Positions 15,001 through 25,732 of a stretch of 64,000 nucleotides of DNA are shown here, in pieces. The DNA comes from Hexactinellida sp. DTS-2022 (lineage: Eukaryota; Porifera; Hexactinellida): NCBI GenBank assembly GCA_028753945.1, contig JAPNXP010000016.1:186001-250000 (forward strand), given 5' to 3'. A program made the position numbers and the translations under genes. The notes under the pieces are model-generated. The model was given only the letters and a program-made list of their open reading frames with translations. It did not search any database and had not been told where the DNA came from. Positions within the stretch are counted from its first letter, which is position 1. The number at the start of each line of letters is the position of its first letter.

Positions 15001-16220
15001 ATTCCGAAAGTTCAAATTGAATTCCAGATGTGCAATTAATCCATTAACACAATCGCAGATTGAAAAGCTTCCCAATGTCCAAAACATCCACATTGTAGAA
15101 TGTTCATTGGACTAATTTGAACAGATTATCACTCTAGTTGAAAGATAAAAATAAATTCAAATTTCCTCATTAAATTCCGGTCAGTCCAATTTAATTTCCA
15201 GAGGTGCAATTAATACATTAACACATTCGTTGATTGAAAAAATTCGGATTTTCTTCTATATTCACATGGAAGAGTGTTGTTTGGACTAATTTGAATTAGT
15301 TATTACTCAAGTTGAAAGATATTTACTGATTTCAAATTACTTCATTAAATAATCCCCAAAGTCCAAATATATTTCTAAATGAGCAATTAATGCATCAAGG
15401 ACTTGTTAAATGTCGACAAAAGAATTTACAGACATTAACATGGAAGTGTTGTTGTCTGCACTAACTTGAACAGATTGTTACTCTAGTTGAAAGATATATA
15501 ATAAAAACAAATTTCTTCATTTTATTCCGGAAGGTCCAATTTAAATTCCAGAGGTGCAATTAATACATTAACACATTCGTTGATTGAAAGAATTCCGATT
15601 TTCTTCTATATTCACATGGAAGAATGTTGTTTGGACTAATTTGAACTAGTTATTACTCAAGTTGAAAGATATTTACTGATTTCAAATTACTTCATTTAAT
15701 AATCCCCAAAGTCCAAATATATTTCTAAATGAGCAATTAATGCATGAATCGCTCGTTAAATGACGACAAAAGAATTACTTTACATTAACATGGGAGTGTG
15801 TTGTCTACACTAACTTGAACAGATTGTTACTCTACTTGAAAGATATATAATAAAAACAAATTTCTTCATTTTATTCCGGAAGGTCCAATTTAAATTCACG
15901 AGGTGCAATTAATGCATTAACACATTCGTTGATTGAAAGAATTCCGATTTTCTTCTATATTCACATGGAAGAGTGTTGTTTGGACTAATTTGAACTAGTT
16001 ATTACTCAAGTTGAAAGATATATATTAAATTTAAATATATTACATATATTCTGAAAGTCAAATATAATTTCCTAAGGTGCAATTAATACATTAACTCACT
16101 CGCTGATTGAGAAGGTTCCCATTGTTCCAAAACTTCACATTGTAGAGTGTTAATTGGACTAATTAGAACGGATGATCACTCAAGATGAAAGATATTACTA
16201 ATTTCAAATTTCTTCATTAA
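1..16220 (+). repeat. ~174-bp satellite DNA array, direct orientation
   Basis: Tandem array of AT-rich monomers of about 172-176 bp. The landmark ACATGG recurs near 119, 290, 461, 637, 811, 984, 1158, 1332, 1507, 1680, 1853, 2028, and so on to about 16 kb. Three monomer types can be told apart after the landmark: A (gtgttgtttggact), B (gtgttgtctgcact) and C (aatgttcattggact). They mostly run ABC, with some C monomers missing. Monomers after about 14 kb are more diverged, as expected at an array edge. No convincing coding potential. The monomer length resembles centromeric satellites such as alpha satellite; a centromeric role is inference. The array is open at the left window edge. Confidence 0.97.
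4205..13785 (+). repeat. Higher-order repeat block: five 1,916-bp units of 11 monomers
   Basis: A rare variant (acagtccaattgaatttccc, or its last-copy version with aattt) recurs at 4205, 6121, 8037, 9953, 11870 and 13786, that is, spacings of 1916, 1916, 1916, 1917 and 1916. One unit has 11 ACATGG landmarks (4289, 4462, 4637, 4811, 4985, 5158, 5334, 5508, 5683, 5857, 6030), ordered ABC-ABC-AB-ABC. Sampled units differ by only occasional single bases while neighbouring monomer types differ a lot, which is the signature of recent whole-unit amplification. Similar but less regular groupings continue on both sides. Confidence 0.93.
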
Positions 16221-16926
16221 AATTCGTTTGGACTTTGGGGATTAAACGAAGTAATTTGAAATTAGTAATATCTTTCAACTTGAGTATTAACCATGTTCAA
16301 AATAGTCCACTCAACACTCTTCCCTGTGAATATTGTGGAAAATCGGAATGTTTTCAATCAACGAATGTGTTAATGTATTAATTGCACCTCTGTAGTTTAA
16401 ATTGGACTTCCGGATTATATTTAATATATTTGAAATTAGTACATATCTATCATCTAGAGTAACAATCTATTCAAATTAGTGCAGACAACAAAATCACATG
16501 TTAATGTCGTGAAAATTCTTTTGTCGTCATTTAACGAGTGATTCATGCATTAATTGCTCATTTTGAATATCGTTTGGACTTTGGGGATTTAATGAAGTAA
16601 TTTGAAATTAGTAATATCTTTCAACTTGAGTTATAACCAGTTCAAATTAGTCCACTCAACACTCTTCCTCATGAATATTGTGGATAATAGGAATGTTTTC
16701 AATCAGCGAGTGTGTTAATATGTTAATTGCACCTCTGGAAATTAAATTCGGACTTTCGGAATATATTTAATATTTTTGAAATTAGTATATATCTTTCATC
16801 TAGAGTAATAATCTGTTAAATTAGTGCAGACAACACACTCCCATGTTAATGTCTAGAAATCCTTTTGTCGTCATTTAACGAGTCCTTCATGCATTAATTT
16901 CTCATTTTGAAATTCGTTTGGACTTA
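16221..16926 (-). repeat. Inverted, diverged satellite monomers at the array edge
   Basis: Beyond about 16,220 the same monomer motifs appear as reverse complement (for example gtttggactttggggatt and aatgtgttaatgtattaattgcacctctg). About four degraded monomers follow before the satellite ends near 16,926. The junction is abrupt and head-to-head with the direct array. Confidence 0.9.
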
Positions 16927-17198
16927 AGAAATATTGATCTATTAATTAATAACTAATAAGTAATGATAATAACTTACAAAACATAATTTCCAAAACAAAT
17001 AACATGAACTAATCACAATCCAGTACGAATTGTCGGATTTCCGGCGAAACGCGTTTCGCGTCTTTTCTCAGGCTAAACTCGTTTCGACTAGAAACGCGTT
17101 TGGCCTGCAACATATAAATATATACCGATTACATAAACATCAACCACTCATACATAAAATCTCAAATAAATGAACTAAAGTATGATATTAGTGTTTAT
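16927..17198. other. Unique AT-rich spacer downstream of the PH-gene last exon
   Basis: No gene or recognised repeat. It contains a short palindromic GAAACGCGTTTC-type motif near 17,045-17,100. The bases just outside the stop codon at 17,199 read AATAAA on the minus strand, a plausible polyadenylation signal for the exon upstream. Confidence 0.5.
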
Positions 17199-17474
17199 TT
17201 AAATTTGATCTTTTGCTTGATAGTGGGTTATAAGGGATTTGACTGAGTGCATACTTGAAGTGTTTATATAGCTTCTGTCAATTATTGCTTCGGCCGTTGA
17301 GGTTTTCTTTTGTATTGAATCATGACAATCGCTACAATTTACACTATGGATATATGAATATTCTCCTTTGGCTTGACCTAGATATCTTTCTTGACGAATA
17401 TAAGAATAGCTGGAATCTTCTACAAAGGCATCGACAGACTGATAGACATGTTTAGACGGGTCTACTCGCACGGA
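17199..17474 (-). CDS. Last exon of the PH-domain adaptor gene: tyrosine-rich tail
   Basis: Open frame of 91 codons plus TAA, preceded by a strong 3' splice site (minus strand cttacataccacag just before 17,474). It begins in phase 0, which matches the phase-0 donor of the exon at 22,168-22,483. The encoded tail is rich in tyrosines in short polar contexts: HVYQSV, SYSYIRQ, GEYSYIHS and RSYINTS. The YIN core is the kind of motif a GRB2-type SH2 domain can bind after phosphorylation, but that is inference. No catalytic domain is visible. Joining to the upstream exons rests on strand, phase and splice signals only; a transcript is needed to confirm it. Confidence 0.6.
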   Translation of the reverse strand, partial: SVRVDPSKHVYQSVDAFVEDSSYSYIRQERYLGQAKGEYSYIHSVNCSDCHDSIQKKTSTAEAIIDRSYINTSSMHSVKSLITHYQAKDQI

Positions 17475-18165
17475 CTGTGGTATGTAAGTGTATAGTTGTA
17501 CTTCTTTAATCTAAAATGACGTGCGAATTAGTTTAATTAGGTCGTAAATTGAGACTACAATAATTCTGTAAATAGTGTTACATAAACAAATTTCAACTAA
17601 TTCTTGGAACTCAAACTGGAACCAAAATTTATATAGCAGCTAATATACTCAATGTGCTTCTGTTTTATTCAATTTAAAATGTACAATAAATATTTTACAG
17701 GCGAAAGCGGTTTTTTGTACGTAATTCTGTGAATGGGTGGGAGTGTACTTTTTCTGGTTGCACATGCCGCACCCAATGTTCAAATTCCACTTCATCTTAA
17801 TTTTTAATATAATTAACTAGCGCGCTTCGCTTGCTAGGTCGCTTCGCGGCAGAACACAACCACACACCAACCGCTTCGCAGTTGGTGTGTGGTTTATATA
17901 CTTCTAACATTAATTATAAACCGTAAATAGGCAAATTTAACAATGTGATATTTTAGTGATTACGTCATCATGCGACAATGAGTAAGCATATTTGTGATCT
18001 GGTGTGACTAACGTGTCCGCATCATGAATGTACATGTTCAATTATTTTTTAAGTTTCTCGTAGAGGGTGCGAATTAGTGCAATCAAGTGAATTTTCAAGC
18101 TTCTGAAATGTGAGTGACGTCATAACTTTGCGAGATGTGGGTAGTTTAAAGTGGGATCTCTACTA
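17475..18165. repeat. Intron sequence with a partial foldback-arm copy (17,818-18,150)
   Basis: 17,475-17,815 is AT-rich with no recognised feature. From about 17,818 to 18,150 it carries one arm of the foldback family seen at 18,736-19,803. It opens with the gcgcttcgcttgctaggtcg block, then a short hairpin around accaaccgcttcg, then a segment with the TGACGT-containing motif gtgacgtcataac. The copy abuts the larger foldback element that begins near 18,170. Confidence 0.7.
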
Positions 18166-18735
18166 ATAGTGGGGCAGCATAACAGCCATATTTTAGTGAA
18201 TTGTTCAATTTTTGATACAAGCATGAAAATTGGCACAGACATAGATAAATATATTATAAAAAGATATGGATATGGAGGCATCACGAAATTTTAATATTTT
18301 CAAGATGGCGGCCAAAGATTGTCGGAAAGTGTCGGACAAAAGCCCGCTCTCGCGAATACTTGTTAAATGACCTCGTAGAGTGTTTGTATGCACATAGTTA
18401 TTCTCGAATGACTGTGCGGTGAAGAAAGAGGGGTCACTCGATAGGGTAGAAACAATATTTGAGAATGGAATGTGTCACATTCCAGCGTTGTCAAGGAATG
18501 TCCTCCCTCCAAAACATGGTCATGTGACCCCTATAATGACTGGAAATCTTATGATGATTACGAATATCAGCATTAAACATTGATTAAACTTCAATTGGAC
18601 AGAGTTAATTTGCTTTTGTATACATATATGTACTACAGTATAACTCGGTTAGTCGTAACTGGGTTATTACTTACTTCGGCTTAGTAAGTAATAATTTTTT
18701 TAACCATTTTTTTAAATTTATATGTGTCTCAATAT

Positions 18736-19803
18736 CATAGACTCCTTAAGTAAAGGACTGGAACGTCGCGATCTCGGGGGTTTTAACTTGAGTCTGAGAG
18801 GCTCCAATTATAGAAATTGATAAAGCATTAAGTTTCCGGTCTCCAAATGTGATTTTCTCATATAGGGGTAACCTTTGGTACACGTCAACAATTTGAGGTT
18901 TTCACTAAAAATTTCTCACACCTCGACAAGTTATGACGTCATTGTCACATTTCGAGAACCCTGAAAAGTCACTTAATCGCACATAATTCGCGCACTCTAA
19001 GAGATAAAAATCTGAAAATTTAATCGAACATGCACATTAATGATGCGGACACTTTTGTAACACCAGATTGTCAATATGCTTACTCATTATCACATGATGA
19101 CGTAATCACTAAAATTTCACATTTTTAAATTTGACTATTTAGGCCTATTTACGCTTTATAATCAAAGTTATAAGTATATAAACCATACACCAACCGCAAA
19201 GCGGTTGGTATGTGGTTGGGTTCTTCCGCAAAGCACGCTAGTATCTATATAGATTGATTCTACAGTATATCTATATATACTAGTGCGCTTCGCTTGCTAA
19301 GTCGCTTTGCGGCAGAACCCAACCACATACCAACCGCTTTGCGGTTGGTGTATGGTTTATATACTTATAACTTTGATTATAAAGCGTAAATAGGCCTAAA
19401 TAGTCAAATTTAAAAATGTGAAACTTTAGTGATTACGTCATCATCTGATAATGAGTAAGCATATTGACAATCTGGTGTTACCAAAGTGTCCGCATCATTA
19501 ATGTGCATGTTCTATTAAATTTTCAGATTTTTATCTCTTAGAGTGCGCGAATTATGTGCGATTAAGGGACTTTTCAGGGTTCTCGAAATGTTACAATGAC
19601 GTCATAACTTGTCGAGGTGTGAGAAATTTTGAGTGAAAACCTAAAATTGTTGACGGGTGCCAAAGGTTACCCCTATATGCCAAAAATCACATTTGGAGAC
19701 CGGAAACTTAATGCTTTATCAATTTTTATAATTGGAGCCTCTCAGACTCAAGTTAAAACCCCCGAGATCGCGACGTTCCAGTCCTTTACTTAAGGAGTCT
19801 ATG
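18736..19803. mobile_element. Nested 1,068-bp palindromic foldback element with 8-bp TSD
   Basis: Ends are CATAGACTCCTTAAG and CTTAAGGAGTCTATG, flanked by the direct 8-bp duplication CTCAATAT (18,728-18,735 and 19,804-19,811). Almost the whole element is two inverted arms of about 520 bp meeting near 19,255, so the single strand could fold completely. The arms contain gacgtcat motifs and a small internal hairpin (accaaccgc...gcggttggt). The 8-bp duplication fits hAT-type transposition, but no hAT transposase is present here. It interrupts the outer foldback, so it is the younger insertion. Confidence 0.92.
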
Positions 19804-20030
19804 CTCAATATAATGTAAAGTCAGTGAGTACGTACACTTGGATAATATGCACAAATTTTCTCTCCCGAGGGGTTACATGCTAAACGAGTTTTTTTTTAAG
19901 CCAAAATGTCATTCCGTCCTAAAATCCTGTGAAACCTTACTCAATTAAGCGGAGTAATCTATTTAGTGGAGTCGACTGCGTTTAATCGACACCAATACCT
20001 ATCTTATATTCAACGGATATTTCCATATTA

Positions 20031-20218
20031 CAGTAGAATATCGTTAGTACGACACGGTTAATACAATTTCCCGGATAAGACGACCAACAGTTCCACAGAA
20101 TCAGGTCCCTATAAGCTACAATGGCTATTCAATGGGTATTACTCCAGTTAATGTGAACTCCGGATAAAGCTAAATTTGTTTATCGTCCGTTGGTGCTCGT
20201 ATTAACGAGGTTCTACTG
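20031..20218. mobile_element. pogo/Tc1-mariner-type MITE, TA duplication
   Basis: Termini CAGTAGAATATCGTTAGTACGA and the inverse TCGTATTAACGAGGTTCTACTG, flanked by TA on both sides (20,029-20,030 and 20,219-20,220). It is 188 bp with no coding capacity. The same family is split around an insertion at 55,001-55,747, which confirms it as a mobile family. Confidence 0.85.
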
Positions 20219-21755
20219 TATATAGATAGGCATGCATGTAAAGATCTTATCCATGTTTTAATAGAAATTATTACTGTGTATTCTATTTCTTGAAAATAGT
20301 GGCTCTTATACTCTAAGAAAAAATATTGTAAAAGTCTGGACCGATTGAGGACTACATCCTCCAGGTGAATGGCTCTTAACGCCCCCTACCATTCGAGTTA
20401 CCCAGTGATCATCGATTATTAATAGTTGCAGTTATAAACTCTTCTAAGTCGTTATTTATTAAATAGTAGCCTTCGGTCTCGGTAGCTTTGCGACCGATCG
20501 GTGCTTCGCACCTCAAGTTAACTGCCGCTATGCGGCCTTACTCCTCACTAAACCATTGATGATAGAGTTAGTAAAGCATCCCTTCCTACCATTTCCATAC
20601 TTTTAACTTGTTTACCTATAATACCCGTTGAAAGCAAACTTCTAAGGTGATTTTGAATTTTCATTAATTTGTTACCTTTTTTGTAAACATCAACAATAAT
20701 ATTCACATTAAAATTACCCAAAATGTGAAATTTGAAATCAGCATACTTGTTTACCTATGTAACATTTGGAAGTTAGTTTATATCTCGTATATACATGCAG
20801 CTTCTATTCCCCGTCACTTTATCGCAACCTGGACAAACAAACACACACAGTGGTCACACACACACAAACAAACAAGTCGAGTTTTAATAATATAGATTCA
20901 TCAATAGTTTCTTAAAATCCTTAGCTCCTGAATGTTCTCGCCCAAAATATTTTTGAGCCCTTAAACTAAAATCAATCCTAATCAAATCAAATATTGGAAT
21001 ATGGAGTAGAACTTCTTAGTACGAAAACTTATTTCGAATATGCGAATTTCCAGTTGCGATGAACACAATTTTTGAACCCTTCAAAGAATCTTCAATTCGA
21101 ATAACACCTGTTGATACCAATTTGTTATCATGAACGTGCAAATAGACTAGGGCAAAATATCCGAAATAGAAGACACGAAAAGTTATTATTTGATTTATAC
21201 AGTACTAACTGACTTTACATTATATTGAGATAATACATATAAATTTGTAAAATGGTTAAAAAAATTAGTACCTAATAAGCCGAAGTACTAACCGAGTTAT
21301 AGATATATGTATACAAAAGCAATTAACTCTTTCAATTGAAGTTTAATCAATGTTTAATGCTGATATTCGTAATCAGCATAAGATTTCCAGTCATTATAGG
21401 AGTCACATGACCATATTTGGGTGAGAGGACATTCCTTGACAACGCTGGAATGTGACACATTCCATTCTCAAATATTGTTTCTACCCTATCGAGTGACCCC
21501 TATTTCTTCACCGCACAGTCATTCGAGAATAACTATGCGTATATAAACACTCTACGAGGTCATTTAACAAGTGTTCGCGAGAGCGGGCTTTTGTCCGACA
21601 CTTTCCGACAATCTTTGGCCGCCATCTTGAAAATATTAAAATTTCGTGATGCCTCCATATCCATATCTTTTTATAATATATTTATCTATGTCTGTGCCAA
21701 TTTTCATGCTTGTATCAAAAATTGAACAATTTTATTGCTATGCTGCCCCACTATA

Positions 21756-22167
21756 AGTCCACTTGTTGTCGGGCGCCAAAAGTTTTAATTAATTAAATGC
21801 AATTCAATATTTCTTGTGGCATTAAATTGACCAATCAAATTAGGTGCGATTTGTCGGACTTCTCTATCCGATTAATTACATGATACATATATAGTATGCT
21901 TACTTACCATAGCAACTTAGTATATTTGAATCCGAATCGAATTTACTTCACAGGTCTTTACATCAAATAATTTACGAAGATTTCCACACAAATTTCAATA
22001 AATGGAAATTTAATATAAAATACTATATACCAGTCTATATAGGATCAATTTTATATGGTCTGTAAGGTAATTGAACACCAGTTATTCAATTCAATTGAAA
22101 TTTATTATAATACTAAAATATAGTATGTTAATAAAAACAAACAATCTTTATAGCATAGAAAACCTAC
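21756..22167. other. Intron sequence, no recognised feature
   Basis: AT-rich sequence between the outer foldback element and the donor of the exon at 22,168-22,483. I see no tandem repeat, open frame with splice sites, or transposon ends. Confidence 0.5.
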
Positions 22168-22773
22168 TTTATCAATCCACGAATCAATGTTTACATCTGG
22201 GGGGAACGTTATGAGGTATTTAGTGTCTCCATCAATTAGCTGAATATCCCTCTTGCTGGTGTACCCCAAATGACATGTTTCAAGGTTGATTACTAATACC
22301 GGCGGTATGTTCGTCAACATAGGACCGAATAGGATATAACTATCCTGTAGACAGCAATATAGTTTCTTTTTCTCCGTTTTATAATTTCCCACTTGCAGCT
22401 TAACTTGGATGGGCAGTAAAGAGAATCTTCCATCCGATCTCATATTAAAGTTATTTGCATTTACTGGTAATGGACCGGAAAATCTGAAGATGTTATAAAC
22501 ATAGCTTAAATTGACAATACAATTATATACTAATAAGTACTGCAATTAACTCACGTACTTTCTAACAATCGTAACGCCTGTTTTGGGACTGTCCCCTTTT
22601 ACACTACTGTAGAAATTACTCAAGGAGGGTGTAAATTTGAACAAATTATGAATACTCTTTTTTCGCGTATTAGTGACAGCTACGCTGTTGTGAGATCCTG
22701 AGATAAGATTGACATAGTTCGTTTCTGAGGAAGTGGAAACATCTAGCAAATCTCCCACACTGCCTGAACGCAA
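22168..22773 (-). CDS. Two exons of a PH-domain adaptor gene (22,168-22,483 and 22,559-22,773)
   Basis: Exon 22,559-22,773 (215 nt) starts in phase 0 after acceptor ttgctag and ends at donor gtacgt in phase 2. Exon 22,168-22,483 (316 nt) begins after acceptor catcttcag, restores the frame, and ends at donor gtaggt in phase 0. The intron is 75 bp. The first exon encodes a serine-rich linker; the second has the pattern of a PH domain: a run of beta-strand-like segments (KLYCCLQDSYILFG), a strand ending in KYLITF, and a C-terminal helix with the invariant tryptophan (DSWIDK). PH domains usually bind phosphoinositides or proteins at membranes. The usual basic Kx(n)RxR motif for PIP3 is not obvious, so ligand binding is open. 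These exons sit between the 45-kb 5' exons and the 17-kb last exon with matching phases. Confidence 0.65.
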
Positions 22774-22796
22774 CTAGCAACAAAATTGTATAACTA

Positions 22797-23288
22797 CAGT
22801 CAGATCTGCCACGGTTGCCGTGGGAATGGAATTTCCGTTCCCATTCCCATCCCATTCCCATAGGAATTCTGTGGGAATCCCCATAGGAATCCCATAGGGG
22901 AGTATAATATACATACGTATACATAAAAACCAATTTAATTACTAAAGCAGATTCGTATCAATAGTAAAGCCTATATTAATTAAGGATGGCCTAATGAAAG
23001 TTATGAAACCATATTCGAATATCCCATGGGAATTCCCATGGGGAACCCCACAGGGGAAAATCTGATTCCCATTCCCATCCCATTCCCATGGGTATGGGGA
23101 TCCCCATGGGAATTCCCATACCCACGGCAACCCTGCGAGATCTCGTTATAAAGAAGTGCTTGGGATCTGTAAATTCCATCGTTATAAGCGGATAATAATT
23201 AATGCATTTAGTGCTCTGGGGGAAATTTCCATTTCGTTATAAGCGGGTATTTCGTTATATCCGACTTCGTTATAACGGGAGTTCACAG
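22797..23288. mobile_element. pogo-like MITE interrupted by a hAT-like MITE, 23 bp from a splice acceptor
   Basis: Left end CAGTCAGATCT and right end (inverse CTGTGAACTCCCGTTATAA) are each bordered by TA (22,795-22,796; 23,289-23,290). If the insert at 22,810-23,135 is removed, the left arm continues as tcgttataaagaagtg and matches the right arm. Right-hand sequence has repeated cgttata motifs typical of the family. Its outer end lies 23 bp from the 3' splice site of the PH-gene exon at 22,773. Confidence 0.7.
22810..23135. mobile_element. GGGAAT-rich hAT-like MITE (nested)
   Basis: Begins CACGGTTGCCGTGGGAATGG and ends CCCACGGCAACCCTG, with an interior of short GGGAATTCCCAT palindromes. It is the same family as the cleaner copy at 31,542-31,945. 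The flanking duplication is degraded (AGATCT on both sides). Confidence 0.8.
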
Positions 23289-23503
23289 TATTACCCATTG
23301 TGCAAGTTAATAATAAAATGATTTGGTATCCTTGCATAGGCGTCATGTTTTCGATATACGTATATCGGGGAGAGACAATTGTGTATGATTTAGTGCGACA
23401 TTTGTGTAAACTTTTATGTACAGTGATTTCTTCACTATCTTTTATATTAAATCATAATGATTTTTTAGTTTTTTGTTCGGAATTGATTGAGGAACTGGTA
23501 AGA

Positions 23504-23874
23504 CAGGGCCGTGCGAGCCTATTAATACCTGCCCAGGTCACACCTAAGACCTAACTAGCATCATTGCTACCCATGGTCAAAAATTCTTCTATTTAAACAT
23601 ACAGTAATTTAGATAAAATGATCTCAAATATATATTTCACACCAAATGTTAAATAGCTTTATTACTAACAAAGCGATATATTATAATCAATTTAATTACA
23701 TTTATTTAATAAAAAGACATAATATGTATCTAGATTCTAGATGGAGTCCACTTTTTTCAGTGCATTACACGAATTTTATTTATTTAATTAATATTAATAA
23801 CCTGGTCAGAACCTGGTCTGGAAAAATCCTGCCCAGGTTTGACCTGGTCAGTTTGTATTAGTGGCACGGCCCTG
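23504..23874. mobile_element. hAT-like MITE, ends CAGGGCCGTGC / GCACGGCCCTG
   Basis: 371 bp with inverted ends CAGGGCCGTGC. The 7-bp direct repeat GGTAAGA immediately borders both ends (23,497-23,503 and 23,875-23,881), close to the 8 bp expected of hAT elements. No open frame of note. Confidence 0.8.
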
Positions 23875-23884
23875 GGTAAGAGCT

Positions 23885-24301
23885 CATACCTGCCAACCTA
23901 TTTGATCATATCCCTGTACAGGGCTCCAATTTTCTCCTGTACATATTTGCAAAAATCCCTGTACACCCCCCAAAAGATTTTATCGCTCGCTCCGCTCGCT
24001 CGTCTAGGGAATTACTGTAGACATATCAAAATTATCACTTTGGAAAGGATTAAGCATTGAACTATATACAGTACAGGGAATCCCTGTAAACTTGAATAAT
24101 TATATAAACCAAGTTGTGCCTTTATGTAGTCAATGCAGAATGCATGCAGAATATACTATCATCACTGTACTGTAGACATTTTTTTAGGCATTATTTGACT
24201 GATAATTAGTAAATTAAAAATCCCTGTACGCCTGTACAGAACAGCCAAAATGGTTAAAATCCCAGTACTCTACAGGGAATCCCTGTCGGTTGGCAGGTCT
24301 G
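23885..24301. mobile_element. hAT-like MITE with tacagggaatccctgt motifs
   Basis: Inverted ends CATACCTGCCAACC and GGTTGGCAGGTCTG. The interior repeats palindromic 'cagggaatccctg' segments and a gctcgctccgctcgctcg stretch at ~23,984. The flanking duplication is imperfect (…agagct on both sides). Confidence 0.65.
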
Positions 24302-24519
24302 ATCAGAGCTACATACTTGAAATTTGTCAGAGGGGTAGGAAATATTGTTTCTTGGAACAAGTTCTAATATCTAAGAAAAACATTCACATCTTCCCTCCCT
24401 ACCTAAAGGTGCCAAAACTTTAGCCTATGAAATTCGAGGGTTTTCCAGTATTGGATTAGCAGCTAGCATTCAATTAGTATAAAAGGATTTTAGTGTCTAT
24501 ATCAATTGTTAAGTGTATA

Positions 24520-25732
24520 CAGGGACGTTGCCAGGATTTTTACCTAAGGGGCATAGAAATTGTCAGGGGGGGCAAACATTCTATTGGTGATAGATCTAGT
24601 AGTTGACGTTACCAAAAACTAGGCGATGAGGTTGAACCTTTTTAATTTAATGTTCTGCAAAATATGAAATGTAGCCTTCAAAAATCAAAACATTAACAAG
24701 AATTTTGCAATCCTAGGTAATACTACAGCTTAAAAACTACTAACTATAATGACAGTTCAAAGTCAATTTTGACAGGTAACATGTCTAAAGTAAAAGGTGT
24801 ATTGGGTTTGTAACAGTTGATTAGATGTTAGTACGTGCCAAAATTGCCAAAATAACTAGGAATATCCATAGCATTCTATACATAAGGCAATGAAACGGAC
24901 TCAAATTTCTGGACCATGGATGAACTAGTATAGTCAACTAAATAGATGCAATGCAATTATTCTTCGAAATAAGTATTCCAGGGTGCTTCTACTTATGTAA
25001 TTGTTTTATATAAAGGTGGTCATGTACAAGACGCATATTTTTGAGGTGCCACTTGGTCGAAATGACGTCACCGTATTATCTAATAGGCAAAATATGCCAA
25101 AACTTTGAACGCATGTAAAATGTTTAATTTCGCTTTTTCAAACAAATTGCTGTGACTAACCCATCTAGGAGTTATTTTACATAAAATATCTCAGAATCAA
25201 TTATGGAATGTTACCACATTCCTCTGTTGCCTTGGAAACGTGAATTCAATGATTGAGGTAATATCTCGAGTAGGAATATAGTTACAGCTTAGTCAATGGA
25301 TCCAATCGATAGCCCGTCCTTAACTTCCTATTCAATGATAATACGTTTCGATGCTCTATCTCCAACCAATTTTCTCAGATTTGTGATTATTGTAAAATAC
25401 ATTCATTCAGTACAGTTTTGGCATATTTTGCCTATTAGATAATACGGTGACGTCATTTCGACGTAGTGCTATCTCAAAAATATGCGTCTTGTACATGACC
25501 ACCTTTATATAAAACATAAGTAGAAGCACCCTGAATTACTTATTTCGAAGAATAATTGCATTGCATCTATTTAGTTGACTATACTAGTTCATCCATGGTC
25601 CAGAAATTTGAGTCCGTTTCATTGCCTTATGTATAGAATGCTATGGAATATCCTATAATATCCTGAGTAAGACTAAATAACATTATCGCATGTATATGTT
25701 GCCCCCCCCCCCTATGTGTGGCGACGTCCCTG
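24520..25732. mobile_element. 1.2-kb hAT-like foldback element
   Basis: Ends CAGGGACGTTGCCA and TGGCGACGTCCCTG with flanking AGTGTATA (24,512-24,519) and AGTGTACA (25,733-25,740), an 8-bp duplication with one mismatch. Internally, 24,855-25,105 is the inverse of about 25,410-25,660, so much of the element can fold on itself. Contains tgacgtca-type motifs in both arms and a poly-C run near 25,702. No transposase frame. Confidence 0.88.

Larger units (their letters stand above)
18170..21755. mobile_element. Outer foldback (long inverted-repeat) element, ~3.6 kb
   Basis: Left arm of about 555 bp (18,170-18,727) is the near-perfect inverse of 21,212-21,755. Both ends start at the same boundary, agtggggcagcata. 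The arms include the motif gatggcggcc and the matched segment tgtgacacattccagcgttg. No transposase frame is visible, so it is non-autonomous. The middle holds the nested element at 18,736-19,803, a pogo-like MITE at 20,031-20,218, and unique sequence including a CA/CAAA-rich patch near 20,835-20,876. The central family resembles the 57,800-58,512 foldback. Confidence 0.85.

Noticed and set aside
60-16000. CENP-B box in the satellite (attcgttgattgaaa… resembles the first half)
   Set aside because: The TTCG start is there but the required A and CGGG positions of the box consensus do not match, so no claim is made.
1-16220. CRISPR array or minisatellite with unique spacers
   Set aside because: Monomers are contiguous 174-bp units with graded variation, not short repeats with unique spacers; the DNA is eukaryotic.
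18205-18393. 62-aa frame, repeated in the other arm at 21.6 kb
   Set aside because: Lies in the outer foldback arms; no conserved motif, and both arms carry different disruptions.
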